Source: Corynebacterium rouxii
Lineage (GTDB): Bacteria; Actinomycetota; Actinomycetes; Mycobacteriales; Mycobacteriaceae
Direction of reading: 5' to 3'
Assembly: GCF_902702935.1 (NCBI RefSeq)
Contig: NZ_LR738855.1
Coordinates: 2,356,001-2,420,000, forward strand
DNA length: 64,000 nt
Positions 8,314 to 17,074 of the stretch are shown here, one piece after another. The notes under the pieces were generated by a model. The model worked only from the letters and a program-made list of their open reading frames with translations. It did not search any database and was not told where the DNA came from. Position 1 is the stretch's first letter, and every line of letters starts with the position of its first letter. The translations under genes and the position numbers were made by a program.

Positions 8314-8952
8314 GTGACCGATTTCCTGCACATGCTGCACGACACCCAAGGCTTGCTCACCAGTGTTGGGCTCGTCGGCCTTGGCCTGATCGTCTTCGCT
8401 GAGACCGGCATCCTGATTGGATTCTTCCTGCCGGGAGACTCCCTACTATTTATGGCGGGCATGCTTGCCGCCGCCGAAAACCCCATCGCCCCATTGTGGC
8501 TGGTGTGCCTCACCGTGGGCATTTGCGCCTTTGTGGGCAACGAAGTGGGCTACTTCTTGGGCAAAAAAGTAGGCCCTGCCATTATTAATAGCTGGGCGGG
8601 CCGCAAGATCGGTATTGAGCGGGTTCGCGCCGCCGAGGAATTCTTTGTTAAACACGGCGCATCGGCAGTGTTCTTGGGTCGCTTTATCCCAATCGTGCGC
8701 ACCCTCGTCCCAGTGCTCGCTGGCATGAACAGCATGAACTACCGCAAGTTCTCCATTTATAACTTGGTGGGCGCTTTGGCCTGGGGCATGGGTGTGCCAG
8801 TTCTGGGCTATCTGCTTGGTGGTATCCCATTCGTGCGCGACAACATCGAGGCAATTCTTATCGGCGTGATCGTGGTATCGGTTCTGCCGGTGGCTCTGCA
8901 GTTTGTAAAGAAGCAAAAGCCGGTGCGCACTGTGGAACAGGGAGAGCTTTAA
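8314..8952 (+). CDS. DedA family membrane protein
   Basis: A 212-residue integral membrane protein of the DedA/VTT superfamily. Diagnostic features are the reentrant-loop segment GLIVFAETGILIGFFLPGDSLLF and the later FLGRFIPIVRTLVPVLAGMNSMNYRKF, which includes the conserved F-x-G-R-[FY]-x-P-x-x-R-T motif. Some DedA proteins act as undecaprenyl-phosphate or phospholipid scramblases or flippases in the cytoplasmic membrane. I place the start at GTG 8314 (RBS GAGAGG) because the frame upstream runs through a hairpin; an upstream TTG at 8236 is formally possible. Single gene. Confidence 0.85.
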   Translation: MTDFLHMLHDTQGLLTSVGLVGLGLIVFAETGILIGFFLPGDSLLFMAGMLAAAENPIAPLWLVCLTVGICAFVGNEVGYFLGKKVGPAIINSWAGRKIGIERVRAAEEFFVKHGASAVFLGRFIPIVRTLVPVLAGMNSMNYRKFSIYNLVGALAWGMGVPVLGYLLGGIPFVRDNIEAILIGVIVVSVLPVALQFVKKQKPVRTVEQGEL

Positions 8953-8984
8953 TACCTACGAATATATTCTGTTGACACATCACT

Positions 8985-9076
8985 GTGAGTAGTTCGTGCC
9001 AAAACTTTTTCACCTTCGCTACGTTTCCGCAGGTCGGAGATATTAGAAAAGATTTAATTTGGCACGAACTACTCAC
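8985..9076. repeat. 92-bp palindromic repeat, family A copy 1
   Basis: Ends are GTGAGTAGTTCGTGCC and its reverse complement; the interior shares TTTCCGCAGGTCGGAGATAT with copy 3 and, inverted, with copy 2. It lies 32 bases after dedA, between it and the convergent dps gene, and could fold into a long hairpin. See copies at 14055-14146 and 17671-17762. Confidence 0.9.
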
Positions 9077-9096
9077 TTAGCGTCTCACTAGCCTTA

Positions 9097-9597
9097 TTAG
9101 AGGTTGCCGTTTTCGTCGACAATGTGTTCGCGGATAAACCACTGGAATTTCTCCAGTTCGGCTGCTTGGCCGATGTAAATGTCCTCCGTGACGGAGTCGA
9201 GGTCGCCGGCGTTGGCCATGGCCTCACGCACGCCTTCTAGCACCTTGGTGTACACCTTATTGAGTTCCTTGAGGTGGTCCTCAGTGGAGCCGGAATTGAC
9301 GTTGTACTCCAGTGGGGTGCGGTTTTCTACATGGCCGGCTGGGGTGCCGATGGGGGTTCCACCGAGTGTGGCGATGCGTTCTGCTATTTCATCGGCGTAT
9401 CCGCGGACGAGATCAACTTGGGGGTCGATCATTTCGTGGACGGCGATAAAGTTGCGGCCGTGCACGTTCCAGTGCGCGTGCTTCAAGATCAGGTGGAGAT
9501 CGTTGTAATCGGTAAGACGCTCTTGCAGATGGTCGATGAGCTGCTTGGCGTCTGCTTCTTTGATTCCTGGGACTGTAAAGTTCTTCATGGCCCCCAT
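9097..9597 (-). CDS. dps: Dps ferritin-like DNA-protection protein
   Basis: A 166-residue Dps-family miniferritin. The ferroxidase signature is present: HAHWNVHGRNFIAVHEMID (His and Asp ligands) followed by YADEIAERIATLGG with the Glu/Asp ligands, and a C-terminal helix EKFQWFIREHI. Twelve subunits assemble into a hollow shell that oxidises Fe(II) with hydrogen peroxide and stores the ferric mineral, protecting DNA in stationary phase or oxidative stress. The start may be ATG 9597 or the internal ATG three codons later at 9588. The gene is convergent with dedA and divergent from nei, with which it shares the 9598-9675 promoter region. Confidence 0.93.
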   Translation of the reverse strand: MGAMKNFTVPGIKEADAKQLIDHLQERLTDYNDLHLILKHAHWNVHGRNFIAVHEMIDPQVDLVRGYADEIAERIATLGGTPIGTPAGHVENRTPLEYNVNSGSTEDHLKELNKVYTKVLEGVREAMANAGDLDSVTEDIYIGQAAELEKFQWFIREHIVDENGNL

Positions 9598-9675
9598 GAT
9601 ACGCCAATCCTTTAATTGTGCAACTATTGTTTACAATTACCTATTTATTCTTGGGGTGGCCTATCCTTAACAACC

Positions 9676-10530
9676 ATGCCCGAAGGTCACGTCATCCATC
9701 GCCTCGCAGACCAACTCAACCAGCATTTCGCCAGCACACAGGCAACACAGGACACACAACCCCACCGCCCACTACTGGTCACCTCCCCACAAGGCCGCTT
9801 TACCACAGAAGCCGCCCAACTCAACGGTCATTCACTCGACCACGCAGAAGCCTGGGGCAAACACCTTTTCCTCTGTTTTGATAGCGACAACCCAGCCCAC
9901 ATCGTCCACATCCACCTCGGGCTTATCGGAAGCATGCGTCTAGAAGACCCAACCAACGTGTGGGGGCAGATTCGGTTCCGGATCGAAGACCCAGAACAGC
10001 CCACCACCAGCGCGGTAGCAGCAAACCTACGCGGCCCACAGTGGTGCAGGTTGATTACGGAGGCAGAAATGTCCACCGCCACCGCAAAGCTCGGCGCTGA
10101 TCCGCTACGCGACGACGCCGACTTCCTGGCGATCAAAACAAAAGTGAGCCGCTCGCGTCGCAGTATCGGCTCCCTACTGATGGATCAGAAACTCTTTGCC
10201 GGAGTGGGCAATATCTACCGTGCCGAAACGCTTTTCCGCCTAGGTATTAGCCCCTTTATCCCCGGAAAAAATGTAGCAGAGCTTGACCTCATCTGGCAGG
10301 ACCTGCGTTTTCTCATGCGCGAGGGGGTGAACAGGGGTCGGATTGATACCGTTCGACCAGAGCACACACCAGAGGCGATGGGGCGACCACCACGCAAGGA
10401 CGACCACGGCGGCGAGGTGTATGTGTATCGTCGCTATGGTCAGCCATGTTATGTGTGCGGCACGCCGATCCTTGAGCGCACGATGGAGGGTCGTAACCTT
10501 TTTTGGTGTCCCACCTGCCAACCTGATTAG
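9676..10530 (+). CDS. nei: Fpg/Nei family DNA glycosylase
   Basis: A 284-residue base-excision repair enzyme. After removal of Met the N-terminus is PEGHVIHRLA, with the catalytic Pro2 and Glu3 of the Fpg/Nei family; the PEGH form is typical of Nei rather than Fpg (PELPE). The helix-two-turn-helix region contains QKLFAGVGNIYRAETLFRLGI, and the C-terminus has a zinc finger CYVCGTPI...LFWCPTCQ. Such enzymes remove oxidised pyrimidines (or purines) and nick the abasic site. The start is ATG 9676, not the upstream in-frame codons. It is directly followed by nnrDE, 15 bases downstream. Confidence 0.9.
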   Translation: MPEGHVIHRLADQLNQHFASTQATQDTQPHRPLLVTSPQGRFTTEAAQLNGHSLDHAEAWGKHLFLCFDSDNPAHIVHIHLGLIGSMRLEDPTNVWGQIRFRIEDPEQPTTSAVAANLRGPQWCRLITEAEMSTATAKLGADPLRDDADFLAIKTKVSRSRRSIGSLLMDQKLFAGVGNIYRAETLFRLGISPFIPGKNVAELDLIWQDLRFLMREGVNRGRIDTVRPEHTPEAMGRPPRKDDHGGEVYVYRRYGQPCYVCGTPILERTMEGRNLFWCPTCQPD

Positions 10531-10545
10531 CAACTGGCTACGCTG

Positions 10546-12060
10546 GTGGTCATGTTCGCGTACAGCACTGAGGCGATTCGCCTGTCGGAAAACCCTATGA
10601 TTGCGGCAGCGCAGCCGGATGCGTTGATGAAGCAGGCCGCTCAAGCGGTGGCGGAGGCTGCTGTGTGTATAGTGCCGTCTGCGTCGGCTGCAATCACGGT
10701 TGTTGCTGGTACGGGCGGTAATGGTGGGGATGGCCTCTATGCTGGTGCGATTCTTGCACAGTTGGGTTATCGGGTTCATGCTGTGTTGACTGGGGAGTCT
10801 GCGCATGAGCCCGCGTTGGCGGCTTTTGTGCAGGCGGGTGGGTGCGTCGATAAGCGTGCGCCGCGCGCTGACCTAGTGATTGATGCGATTCTTGGCCTTG
10901 GGGGCACGCCGGGGCTTCGCGACGCCGCCTGGCAGACCTGGCAAGCGGCCACCGCGGGCGATCCGCTGGTTTTGGCTGTCGACGTCCCCTCTGGGATCGC
11001 TGCCGACACCGGCACCGCAGGCGAGCAGCATGTGGTTGCCGATGCCACCATCACCTTTGGTGCGGCCCGTATCGCTCATGCGGTGGCTACCGAGTGTGGC
11101 GAGGTGCTCGTCGCTGATATTAACGTCCCTGACGCGGGTGGTTCACTTGCCACAGCAATTGCTTCCCACACCCCTGAGCTGCAGCTTTACCACGCGATTG
11201 AACGGGAGCGCTACCCGTGGCCCGAGCATTTCCGCCGCCCCGAGCGCCTGCACATCCACGAGTCGTTGGAGCCTGGCGCTTCTCACAATAAGTACTCCGG
11301 TGGTGTTGTTGGTGTTGTTGCCGGCTCCGCGCACTATCCCGGCGCGGCGGTGCTGACCGCAACTGCGGCGGTGCGGGCTACGTCGTCAATGGTGCGTTAC
11401 GTGGGGCCGTGCGCACGCGAGGTTGTTCGCGCATGCCCGGAGGTGGTGGCCACGGATACGCTTATCGACGCCGGCCGCGTTCAAGCGTGGGCGTATGGTC
11501 CAGGTGCCGGTGACACCGATGCGTTGGGCGATCTTTTGGAGCGGGAAGAACCGCTTGTTATCGATGCCGATGGTATTACTCAGCTTGCCCAAGAACCAGC
11601 ACTGCGCGAGCTTATGCATGCGCGCAACAAGAGTGGTCGCAGCACACTTCTCACCCCGCACGAGGGCGAGTTTTGGCGGCTAGCTAGCTGTTATGGCGAC
11701 GCTATTCCCGCTGCTGATCGGGTGGCTGCGGTGCGTCGACTTGCCCGCGAAACCGGCTGCGCCATCTTACTCAAGGGGCGTATCACCACGATATGTGTGG
11801 GCGACACCGTAACGTGCGTGGATGCCCGTAATTCGTGGGCTGCAACCCCTGGCAGCGGTGATGTTCTCACCGGCCTGCTGGGTGCATGGATTGCGTGCAA
11901 TGGTTTAGACAGCATCGCGCTGTGTGTTGCTTTGCATGCTACGGCCGCGTGGTTGTCGGCACATACGGAATACGGACTCGCCCCTACGTCCGCATTGCGC
12001 ATTGCCAACGCGATCCCTCGGGCCACGGCGTTGTTATCGCAGGATGGGAAGCTGCGATAA
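10546..12060 (+). CDS. nnrDE: Bifunctional NAD(P)H-hydrate repair enzyme
   Basis: A 504-residue fusion. Residues ~5-215 are a YjeF_N epimerase domain, with GTGGNGGDGLYAG and LAVDVPSGIAADTG; residues ~230-500 are the ribokinase-like ADP/ATP-dependent dehydratase domain, with the C-terminal NSWAATPGSGDVLTGLLGAWIA motif. Together they epimerise and dehydrate damaged NAD(P)HX back to NAD(P)H. Start is GTG 10546 or ATG 10552. The gene probably forms an operon with nei. Overlapping frames on both strands are shadows of this GC-rich gene. Confidence 0.92.
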   Translation: MVMFAYSTEAIRLSENPMIAAAQPDALMKQAAQAVAEAAVCIVPSASAAITVVAGTGGNGGDGLYAGAILAQLGYRVHAVLTGESAHEPALAAFVQAGGCVDKRAPRADLVIDAILGLGGTPGLRDAAWQTWQAATAGDPLVLAVDVPSGIAADTGTAGEQHVVADATITFGAARIAHAVATECGEVLVADINVPDAGGSLATAIASHTPELQLYHAIERERYPWPEHFRRPERLHIHESLEPGASHNKYSGGVVGVVAGSAHYPGAAVLTATAAVRATSSMVRYVGPCAREVVRACPEVVATDTLIDAGRVQAWAYGPGAGDTDALGDLLEREEPLVIDADGITQLAQEPALRELMHARNKSGRSTLLTPHEGEFWRLASCYGDAIPAADRVAAVRRLARETGCAILLKGRITTICVGDTVTCVDARNSWAATPGSGDVLTGLLGAWIACNGLDSIALCVALHATAAWLSAHTEYGLAPTSALRIANAIPRATALLSQDGKLR

Positions 12061-12072
12061 CAGGAACCTTAT

Positions 12073-13191
12073 TTAGATAAAGTTCTTCGCCAAGGCGACG
12101 AGCTGGTCGATGTCGATGTTTTGGGCCTGTGGCTCGCTGGAGGTACCAGCGAGGTGTTGGGCGTTGTCGAGGAGGATCACAAGGTCACCTACGGAGTAGT
12201 TTCCAGCTGCAAAGTCTTTGAGCTGGTCGACGGGGAGGTCGCCAGAGTTGATGAGGTCTTGGACGACCTTGACCAGTTCTTCTGCACCTTCGGTGCTCAA
12301 GCCTGCGTTTTCAGCTGCTTGTGCTACCTGTGGCGCTGCGGCTGCGCCGGCACCGAGTGCTACAACTGCGCCGACAAGAGCCTGAGAGTCGCCACCGAGG
12401 TCTGCGATACCGGGGAGTGAGATGGAGGCAAACTTGCCGCCAGCGGAGGCATAGTTGCCCGCCGCGAAGGCGTCGAGTTGTGCATTGTCGCCATTGAAGA
12501 GGTTGAGGTCTACGTCGCCGACGATGCCGCCGATACGTCCGCTTCCGGAGCGCTGCCAGAAGTCGATGGTGTTCCAGCCGCCAACTGGTTCTGGGGCTTG
12601 GGTTTGGTAGGCCGCCAGCCAGAGTGGGTATTCCGCGAACTGCTTGGTGTTAGCCATGTCGTGGGTCCAGAAGTAGCGGTAGGTGTAGATCATTGGCTTG
12701 CGGCCGGATTGGGACTCAAATTCATTGAGGAATGTGCGGGTCCAAGCTGCGAGCTGTTCTGGGGTTTTGCCTTCTGCGACCTCGATATCGAGTACGGGTG
12801 GCAGGGAGTGGTCGTTGATTTGGGCGACCTTTGCTGCGTAGTGGCGGGCCTGGGTGCGGGCATCCTTGGAGGGGCGCGCGTAGTGGTAGGTGCCTACTTT
12901 GAGGCCACTGTTGGCTGCCTGTTTGGCGTCTTGGGCGAGGTAGTCGTTGCTCCAGCCTTCACCTTCGGAGGCTTTGACGAATGCGAAGCTTTGACCGTCG
13001 AGTTGAACGCTCTTCCAGTCGATGGCAATTCCGCCTGGGTGTTGGTGGCCGGAGACGTCGACACCCGAGGACGCTCCGATGGGGATGGGCAGCGGAAGGG
13101 CGTGCGCGGGTGCGATGGCCAGCATCGCGGACGTCAGCACTGCAACAGTTCCGCCGGTAATTCCGGATAGCAAATGGCTCTTTTTCTTCAC
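12073..13191 (-). CDS. Secreted GH25 lysozyme (muramidase)
   Basis: A ~372-residue secreted protein with a signal peptide (KKKSHLLSGITGGTVAVLTSAMLAIAPAHA). The GH25 catalytic domain follows: GVDVSGHQ, IDWKSVQLDGQSFAFVKASEG, VGTYHYARPS, LPPVLDIEVAEG and IGGIVGDVDLNLFNG, including the Asp-x-Glu active-site pair in DIE. It would cleave the beta-1,4 linkage of peptidoglycan as an N-acetylmuramidase. The C-terminal ~110 residues (from about 265) are Ala/Gly-rich and helical, without a cell-wall-binding repeat I recognise. Start taken as GTG 13191, the first that gives a proper signal peptide. Confidence 0.9.
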   Translation of the reverse strand: MKKKSHLLSGITGGTVAVLTSAMLAIAPAHALPLPIPIGASSGVDVSGHQHPGGIAIDWKSVQLDGQSFAFVKASEGEGWSNDYLAQDAKQAANSGLKVGTYHYARPSKDARTQARHYAAKVAQINDHSLPPVLDIEVAEGKTPEQLAAWTRTFLNEFESQSGRKPMIYTYRYFWTHDMANTKQFAEYPLWLAAYQTQAPEPVGGWNTIDFWQRSGSGRIGGIVGDVDLNLFNGDNAQLDAFAAGNYASAGGKFASISLPGIADLGGDSQALVGAVVALGAGAAAAPQVAQAAENAGLSTEGAEELVKVVQDLINSGDLPVDQLKDFAAGNYSVGDLVILLDNAQHLAGTSSEPQAQNIDIDQLVALAKNFI

Positions 13192-13288
13192 GCCCCGCAC
13201 AATACACAACTTTCACACAAGTCACAGAAGCAACACGCCCAACTTCAACAACTTATGCCACTGTGGCGTCAGACACGGGCTTGCCCCC

Positions 13289-13804
13289 TCACGCCGGCAA
13301 CGCGCTCATTCCGAACACCGACAACACGATGGCCGAGAGCACAGAAAACACCAGCACAGCACGGCCACTGCCCGCCCACGACGAACGCGCCGCCACCATC
13401 GCCCCCAGCAGGCCGCCGAGTGAGTTGAACACTACGTCGTCAATGTCGGAGTACCCCCGCGCAAAAATAAATTGCAATGTCTCAATACTGACACTCAGGC
13501 TTATCGACGCCAGCGTCGCCACGGCTACAGGCCACCGCAATCGCCACCCCAACAGCGCCAACAGGTATCCCCACGGAACAAACAGCGCCACATTACCGAG
13601 GGAATCCACCCATGGCCGCCACCATTCTTGGTAACTCCATCCCCGAAATGGCTGCAGCTCTACCCTGCGCACCTGGTGTTGCGATGGCTCCCACAGTCCT
13701 GCCACCGAGAATTCACTCTTGAGCAGCGTCATCGACACCACCACCATTATCACAAGAGTGAGGGCGACCATAACTATCTGCTTCGATGCCATCTTCTCCA
13801 ACAT
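13289..13804 (-). CDS. VanZ family membrane protein
   Basis: About 171 residues with four predicted membrane helices. The middle carries the VanZ-like pattern: PFRGW...SLGNVALFVPWGYLLALL (the N-x-x-x-F-x-P-x-G segment) and IETLQFIFARGYSDIDDVVFNSLGGLLGAM, with the conserved E-x-x-Q...R-x-x-D-x-x-D-x-x-x-N-x-x-G motif. The family is named after the teicoplanin-resistance protein VanZ, but chromosomal members are common and their role is unknown. Start ATG 13804 has AGGGTGGCGGGA upstream; ATG 13792 is an alternative. Confidence 0.85.
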   Translation of the reverse strand: MLEKMASKQIVMVALTLVIMVVVSMTLLKSEFSVAGLWEPSQHQVRRVELQPFRGWSYQEWWRPWVDSLGNVALFVPWGYLLALLGWRLRWPVAVATLASISLSVSIETLQFIFARGYSDIDDVVFNSLGGLLGAMVAARSSWAGSGRAVLVFSVLSAIVLSVFGMSALPA

Positions 13805-14054
13805 TCCCGCCACCCTATGGCTAGGAATGTACGATCGCAAGCGCCGCCCGAGTGCAGTAGTGGGCCACGTTAGTAGATAGTGTGATTTTGCCTACGCCGC
13901 CCTTGTTGTTGAAGAAACTGATCGTGCGCACTTCATATCCCTTATAGATCACTGTTTGTCGCTTAAAAAGCTAACAACCTTGGCTACAAAACAGCGACCG
14001 TGGCAGCACAACGCCTACACCCGGGGTACGCGAGGGAATGTTCTGTGCGGGTCT

Positions 14055-14146
14055 GTGAGTAGTTCGTGCCAAATTAAAGATTTTCTTATATCTCCGACCT
14101 GCGGAAATGCTGCGGGCCGCAAAAAGATTTGGCACGAACTACTCAC
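14055..14146. repeat. 92-bp palindromic repeat, family A copy 2
   Basis: Same ends (GTGAGTAGTTCGTGCC and reverse complement) and the same 92-bp length as copies 1 and 3, but the interior is in the opposite orientation (TATATCTCCGACCTGCGGAAA). It lies between vanZ and the metal-chelate ABC operon, upstream of the operon promoter. Confidence 0.9.
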
Positions 14147-14156
14147 CCAGACATTG

Positions 14157-14175
14157 TTCAATCATGCTAACTTAA
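14157..14175. promoter_or_regulatory. Weak DtxR-like site upstream of ABC importer
   Basis: On the minus strand the 19 bases read TTAAGTTAGCATGATTGAA, matching the DtxR consensus TTAGGTTAGCCTAACCTAA at 13 of 19 positions, only in one half well. Position, 85 bases before the lipoprotein start, would suit iron repression of the importer; as a site it is marginal. Confidence 0.25.
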
Positions 14176-14259
14176 TTATTTGCTGGCATGTCGCCTAGCA
14201 GGGATGCTGTCGCGCAAGTCCAGCTTTCCATCGTTCGTTTCTCATGATTGGGATTAATA

Positions 14260-15249
14260 ATGAAAAAGTGTGGGTTTGCCAGCTTGGCAGCGCTTGCAAC
14301 TGTAGGACTACTATCGGGCTGCGTCGGCGCACCAGAGTCGAACAAATCGACAGAGGCTGCCGGCGACTACCAGCCAGTCACCGTGACCAACTGTGGCGTG
14401 GAAACCACCTTCACCGCTGTGCCGCAGCACGCTGTGACCACCAACCAAGGCGCAACAGAGATGATGCTGGGCCTCGGCCTGGAAGACAAGATGGTGGGCA
14501 CCGCCTACCTAGATGACCATGTCACCCCTTCGCTGCAAAAAGCTTTTGACAAGATTCCTGTACTTTCCGATCAGAGCTACCCCTCCAAGGAGAAGTTTTT
14601 CGAGGTAGATCCTGATTTTGCTTACTCTGCTTATGCTTCTGCGTTTACGGAGAAGAATCTGGGTAGCCGTGAGCAGTTGAAGGCAAGTGGCGTGAATACG
14701 CGCATTATTCCTTATGGCTGCCCAGAGAAGAAGGATCGGCCTAGTGGCGCAAGCATGGATCCGGTGTGGGAAGAGGCGATGACTATTGCCAAGATCTTTA
14801 ACATCACCGATCATGGCGAGAAGGTTGTTCAGGAGCAAAAGGATCGTTTTGCGGCTCTTGAGAAGAAGGCTCCCGCGAAGGGTAAGAAGTTTGTGTGGTA
14901 CGACTCCGGCGATAAGGATCCTTACATTGGTGCTGGTGAGGGCGGCCCACAGATGATTATTAATGTGCTGGGCGGCAAGAATATTTTTGAGTCCGAGAAG
15001 GGTAACTGGGCTCATTTGTCGTGGGAGTCTGTGATTGAGGCTGATCCGGATTTCATTGTGGTGGCTGATCCTACGTGGGATACCGCTGCGAAGAAGATTG
15101 ATTATATGAAGAATGATCCGGTGTTGAGCCAATTGCGCGCGGTGAAGAATGATGCGTTTTTGAAGGTGAAGTTCTCGGAGTCGACGCCTGGTTTGTCGTT
15201 GATTAATGGTGCCGAGAATTTGGCTGATCAGTTGGCTAAGTTGAACTAG
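14260..15249 (+). CDS. Metal-chelate ABC importer, substrate-binding lipoprotein
   Basis: A 329-residue lipoprotein: signal sequence MKKCGFASLAALATVGLLSGC with the lipobox LLSGC. The mature part is a BtuF/FhuD-type (cluster A-II) periplasmic-binding fold, with VTTNQGATEMMLGLGLEDKMVG and SWESVIEADPDFIVVADPTW. It is the first gene of a three-gene importer operon (binding protein, FecCD permease, ATPase). The family includes siderophore, heme, cobalamin and the putative F420-0 (TIGR03868-like) transporters; I favour the last by overall look of the sequence, but the substrate cannot be fixed. Start ATG 14260; the TTG 12 bases upstream is less likely. Confidence 0.85.
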   Translation: MKKCGFASLAALATVGLLSGCVGAPESNKSTEAAGDYQPVTVTNCGVETTFTAVPQHAVTTNQGATEMMLGLGLEDKMVGTAYLDDHVTPSLQKAFDKIPVLSDQSYPSKEKFFEVDPDFAYSAYASAFTEKNLGSREQLKASGVNTRIIPYGCPEKKDRPSGASMDPVWEEAMTIAKIFNITDHGEKVVQEQKDRFAALEKKAPAKGKKFVWYDSGDKDPYIGAGEGGPQMIINVLGGKNIFESEKGNWAHLSWESVIEADPDFIVVADPTWDTAAKKIDYMKNDPVLSQLRAVKNDAFLKVKFSESTPGLSLINGAENLADQLAKLN

Positions 15250-15253
15250 TTTT

Positions 15254-16300
15254 ATGTTGGTGCAGCGTAAGAGCCGTGCGGTTGTGCTCGGTGTGGCTTT
15301 GTGTGTGCTGACGGTGGTGTTGGCGCTGGTGGCGTTGCATGTGGGGGCGGCGTCGATTCCGGTGGAGCAGTCGTTGTCGGTGATTGGCCGCAGGCTTGGG
15401 CTTATCGACGGCTCCTACGTCACTGTTTTTGAGGATCAGGTGGTGTGGCAGCTGCGGTTGCCTCGTGTGCTGGGTGCGCTTGCTGTGGGTTGCTGCTTAG
15501 CTATCTGCGGTGTGGTGCTTCAGGCGTTGACGAGCAATGAGTTGGCGGATCCGTATTTGCTGGGTATTTCTTCGGGTGCTTCGGTGGGTGCGGTGACGGT
15601 CATTGTGTTTGGGGTGTCGCTTCCCGCGGTGGCGTTGTATGCAGCGATTCCCACGGCAACGTTTGTGGGTGCGATTGCTGCGACTGTGATCGTACTAGTG
15701 TTGGCTCGAGGCAAGTCGGGCTATTTGCCACCAGGTCGCACGATTTTGGCTGGTGTGGCGGTTGCGCAGTTGTGTGGTGCTTATACGTCGTTGGCGATTT
15801 TGATGTTTGGTGAGCGTGGCACTGCTAATACGGTGTTGTCGTGGACGTTGGGGTCGTTGGCGGGTATCCGCTGGCCGCAGGTAGCGTTGTTGGCTGCGGT
15901 GACTGTGGTTGCGTTGGTGGTGATGCTGGGGGCGTCGAGAATCCTCGATGCGTTCTCCTTTGGTGAAGACGCTGCCGCTACCTTGGGCATTAATGTCAAT
16001 CGCGCGCGGTGGCTGCTGCTTATTGCTACCTCGTTGATTACCGCATGCACGGTGGCTATTGCCGGCCCGATTGGTTTTGTAGGTTTGACGGTTCCGCATG
16101 TGGTGCGCCTGATCGTAGGGCCGCGTCATGCTACATTGTTGCCGCTTAGTGCGCTTACTGGCGCGTTTTTGATGGTGGGTGCTGATACGTTGGCACGCAC
16201 GTTGCGGGAAAATACAGAGATTCCTATTGGCGTGGTCACTGCTGTGGTGGGTGCCCCGTTGCTGATTTATTTGCTTCGACGTCAGGCGGCGCAGTCATGA
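15254..16300 (+). CDS. FecCD/BtuC-family ABC permease
   Basis: A 348-residue polytopic protein of the FecCD family with about ten helices. Family motifs: WQLRLPRVLGALAVGCCLAICGVVLQALTSNELADPYLLGISSGASVG, LAGVAVAQLCGAYTSL, and the C-terminal GPIGFVGLTVPHVVRLIVGPRHATLLPLSALTGAFLMVGADTLART. Two copies form the inner-membrane channel of a vitamin-B12/siderophore-type importer. It begins 4 bases after the binding protein gene and overlaps the ATPase gene start by 4 bases (ATGA), so the three are one operon. Confidence 0.92.
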   Translation: MLVQRKSRAVVLGVALCVLTVVLALVALHVGAASIPVEQSLSVIGRRLGLIDGSYVTVFEDQVVWQLRLPRVLGALAVGCCLAICGVVLQALTSNELADPYLLGISSGASVGAVTVIVFGVSLPAVALYAAIPTATFVGAIAATVIVLVLARGKSGYLPPGRTILAGVAVAQLCGAYTSLAILMFGERGTANTVLSWTLGSLAGIRWPQVALLAAVTVVALVVMLGASRILDAFSFGEDAAATLGINVNRARWLLLIATSLITACTVAIAGPIGFVGLTVPHVVRLIVGPRHATLLPLSALTGAFLMVGADTLARTLRENTEIPIGVVTAVVGAPLLIYLLRRQAAQS

Positions 16301-17058
16301 TTTCTTTTAGTAACGCTGAGTGGGTCACTGATGGTGGCGAGCGCATTGTTCATCCCACGTCATTAGAGTTGCCGAGCCATGGGCTCACGGCGATCATTGG
16401 CCCGAATGGTGCTGGTAAGACGTCATTGCTGCGTATGGCGGCGGGCATTGTGCGGCCGTCGGCAGGCGAGGTGATGTTCCAGGGCCGTGCGTTGGGTTCG
16501 ATCCCGGCGCGGGAGCGGGCGCAGCAGATTGCGCTTATGGAGCAGCAGCCGGCAACGCAGCTTGATTTGTCGGTGCGCGATGTGGTGGAGCTGGGCCGGA
16601 TTCCGTTTCGTAGTTCGTGGTCGTTTGGCCAGGCGGCTGATGATCGCATGATTGTGGAGTCGGTGATGCAGCGGGTGAGCGTGGACACGCTTGCCGACCG
16701 CCGCTGGCTCACGCTTTCCGGTGGTGAGCGTCAACGCGTTCAGCTCGCCCGCGCACTGGCACAGCAGCCTTCCCTTTTGCTTCTCGACGAACCCATCAAC
16801 CACCTCGACATCGCACACCAGATTGCGTTCCTTGAGCTCGTGCAATCCCTTGACATCTGCACTACAGCCGTCATGCACGATCTTGATCTGGTGGCTGCCT
16901 TCTGCGACTACGTTGTGGTGGTGGCAGATGGACGCGTGGTCGTCCACGGGGACATTGACTCCACGTTGACCGAAGAGCTCATTCGTGACGTCTTCAATGT
17001 GAAAGCGTCCGTGAGCAACACCGACCGCAGGCGGGTGACCTGGCACTTTGACCACTAG
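16297..17058 (+). CDS. ABC importer ATP-binding protein (FepC/BtuD type)
   Basis: A 253-residue ATPase with Walker A GPNGAGKTS (~residues 36-44), Q-loop LMEQQP, signature LSGGERQRV, Walker B LLLLDEPINHLD and the switch His in AVMHDLDL. It energises the FecCD-type permease upstream, with which it overlaps by four bases. The C-terminal region after the D-loop is the usual ~60 residues of cluster A-II importers (VVVADGRVVVHGDIDSTLTEELIRDVFNV). Confidence 0.93.
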   Translation: MISFSNAEWVTDGGERIVHPTSLELPSHGLTAIIGPNGAGKTSLLRMAAGIVRPSAGEVMFQGRALGSIPARERAQQIALMEQQPATQLDLSVRDVVELGRIPFRSSWSFGQAADDRMIVESVMQRVSVDTLADRRWLTLSGGERQRVQLARALAQQPSLLLLDEPINHLDIAHQIAFLELVQSLDICTTAVMHDLDLVAAFCDYVVVVADGRVVVHGDIDSTLTEELIRDVFNVKASVSNTDRRRVTWHFDH

Positions 17059-17074
17059 TCGTATCCTTGTCAGC

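Noticed and set aside
8985..9076. Family A repeat as a simple terminator of dedA
   Set aside because: A plain terminator would not be copied at identical 92-bp length with inverted interiors at three unrelated loci; termination may still be a side effect.
10240..10806. Long minus-strand frames over nei and nnrDE
   Set aside because: They are antisense shadows of strongly coding GC-rich genes, without RBS or recognisable protein.
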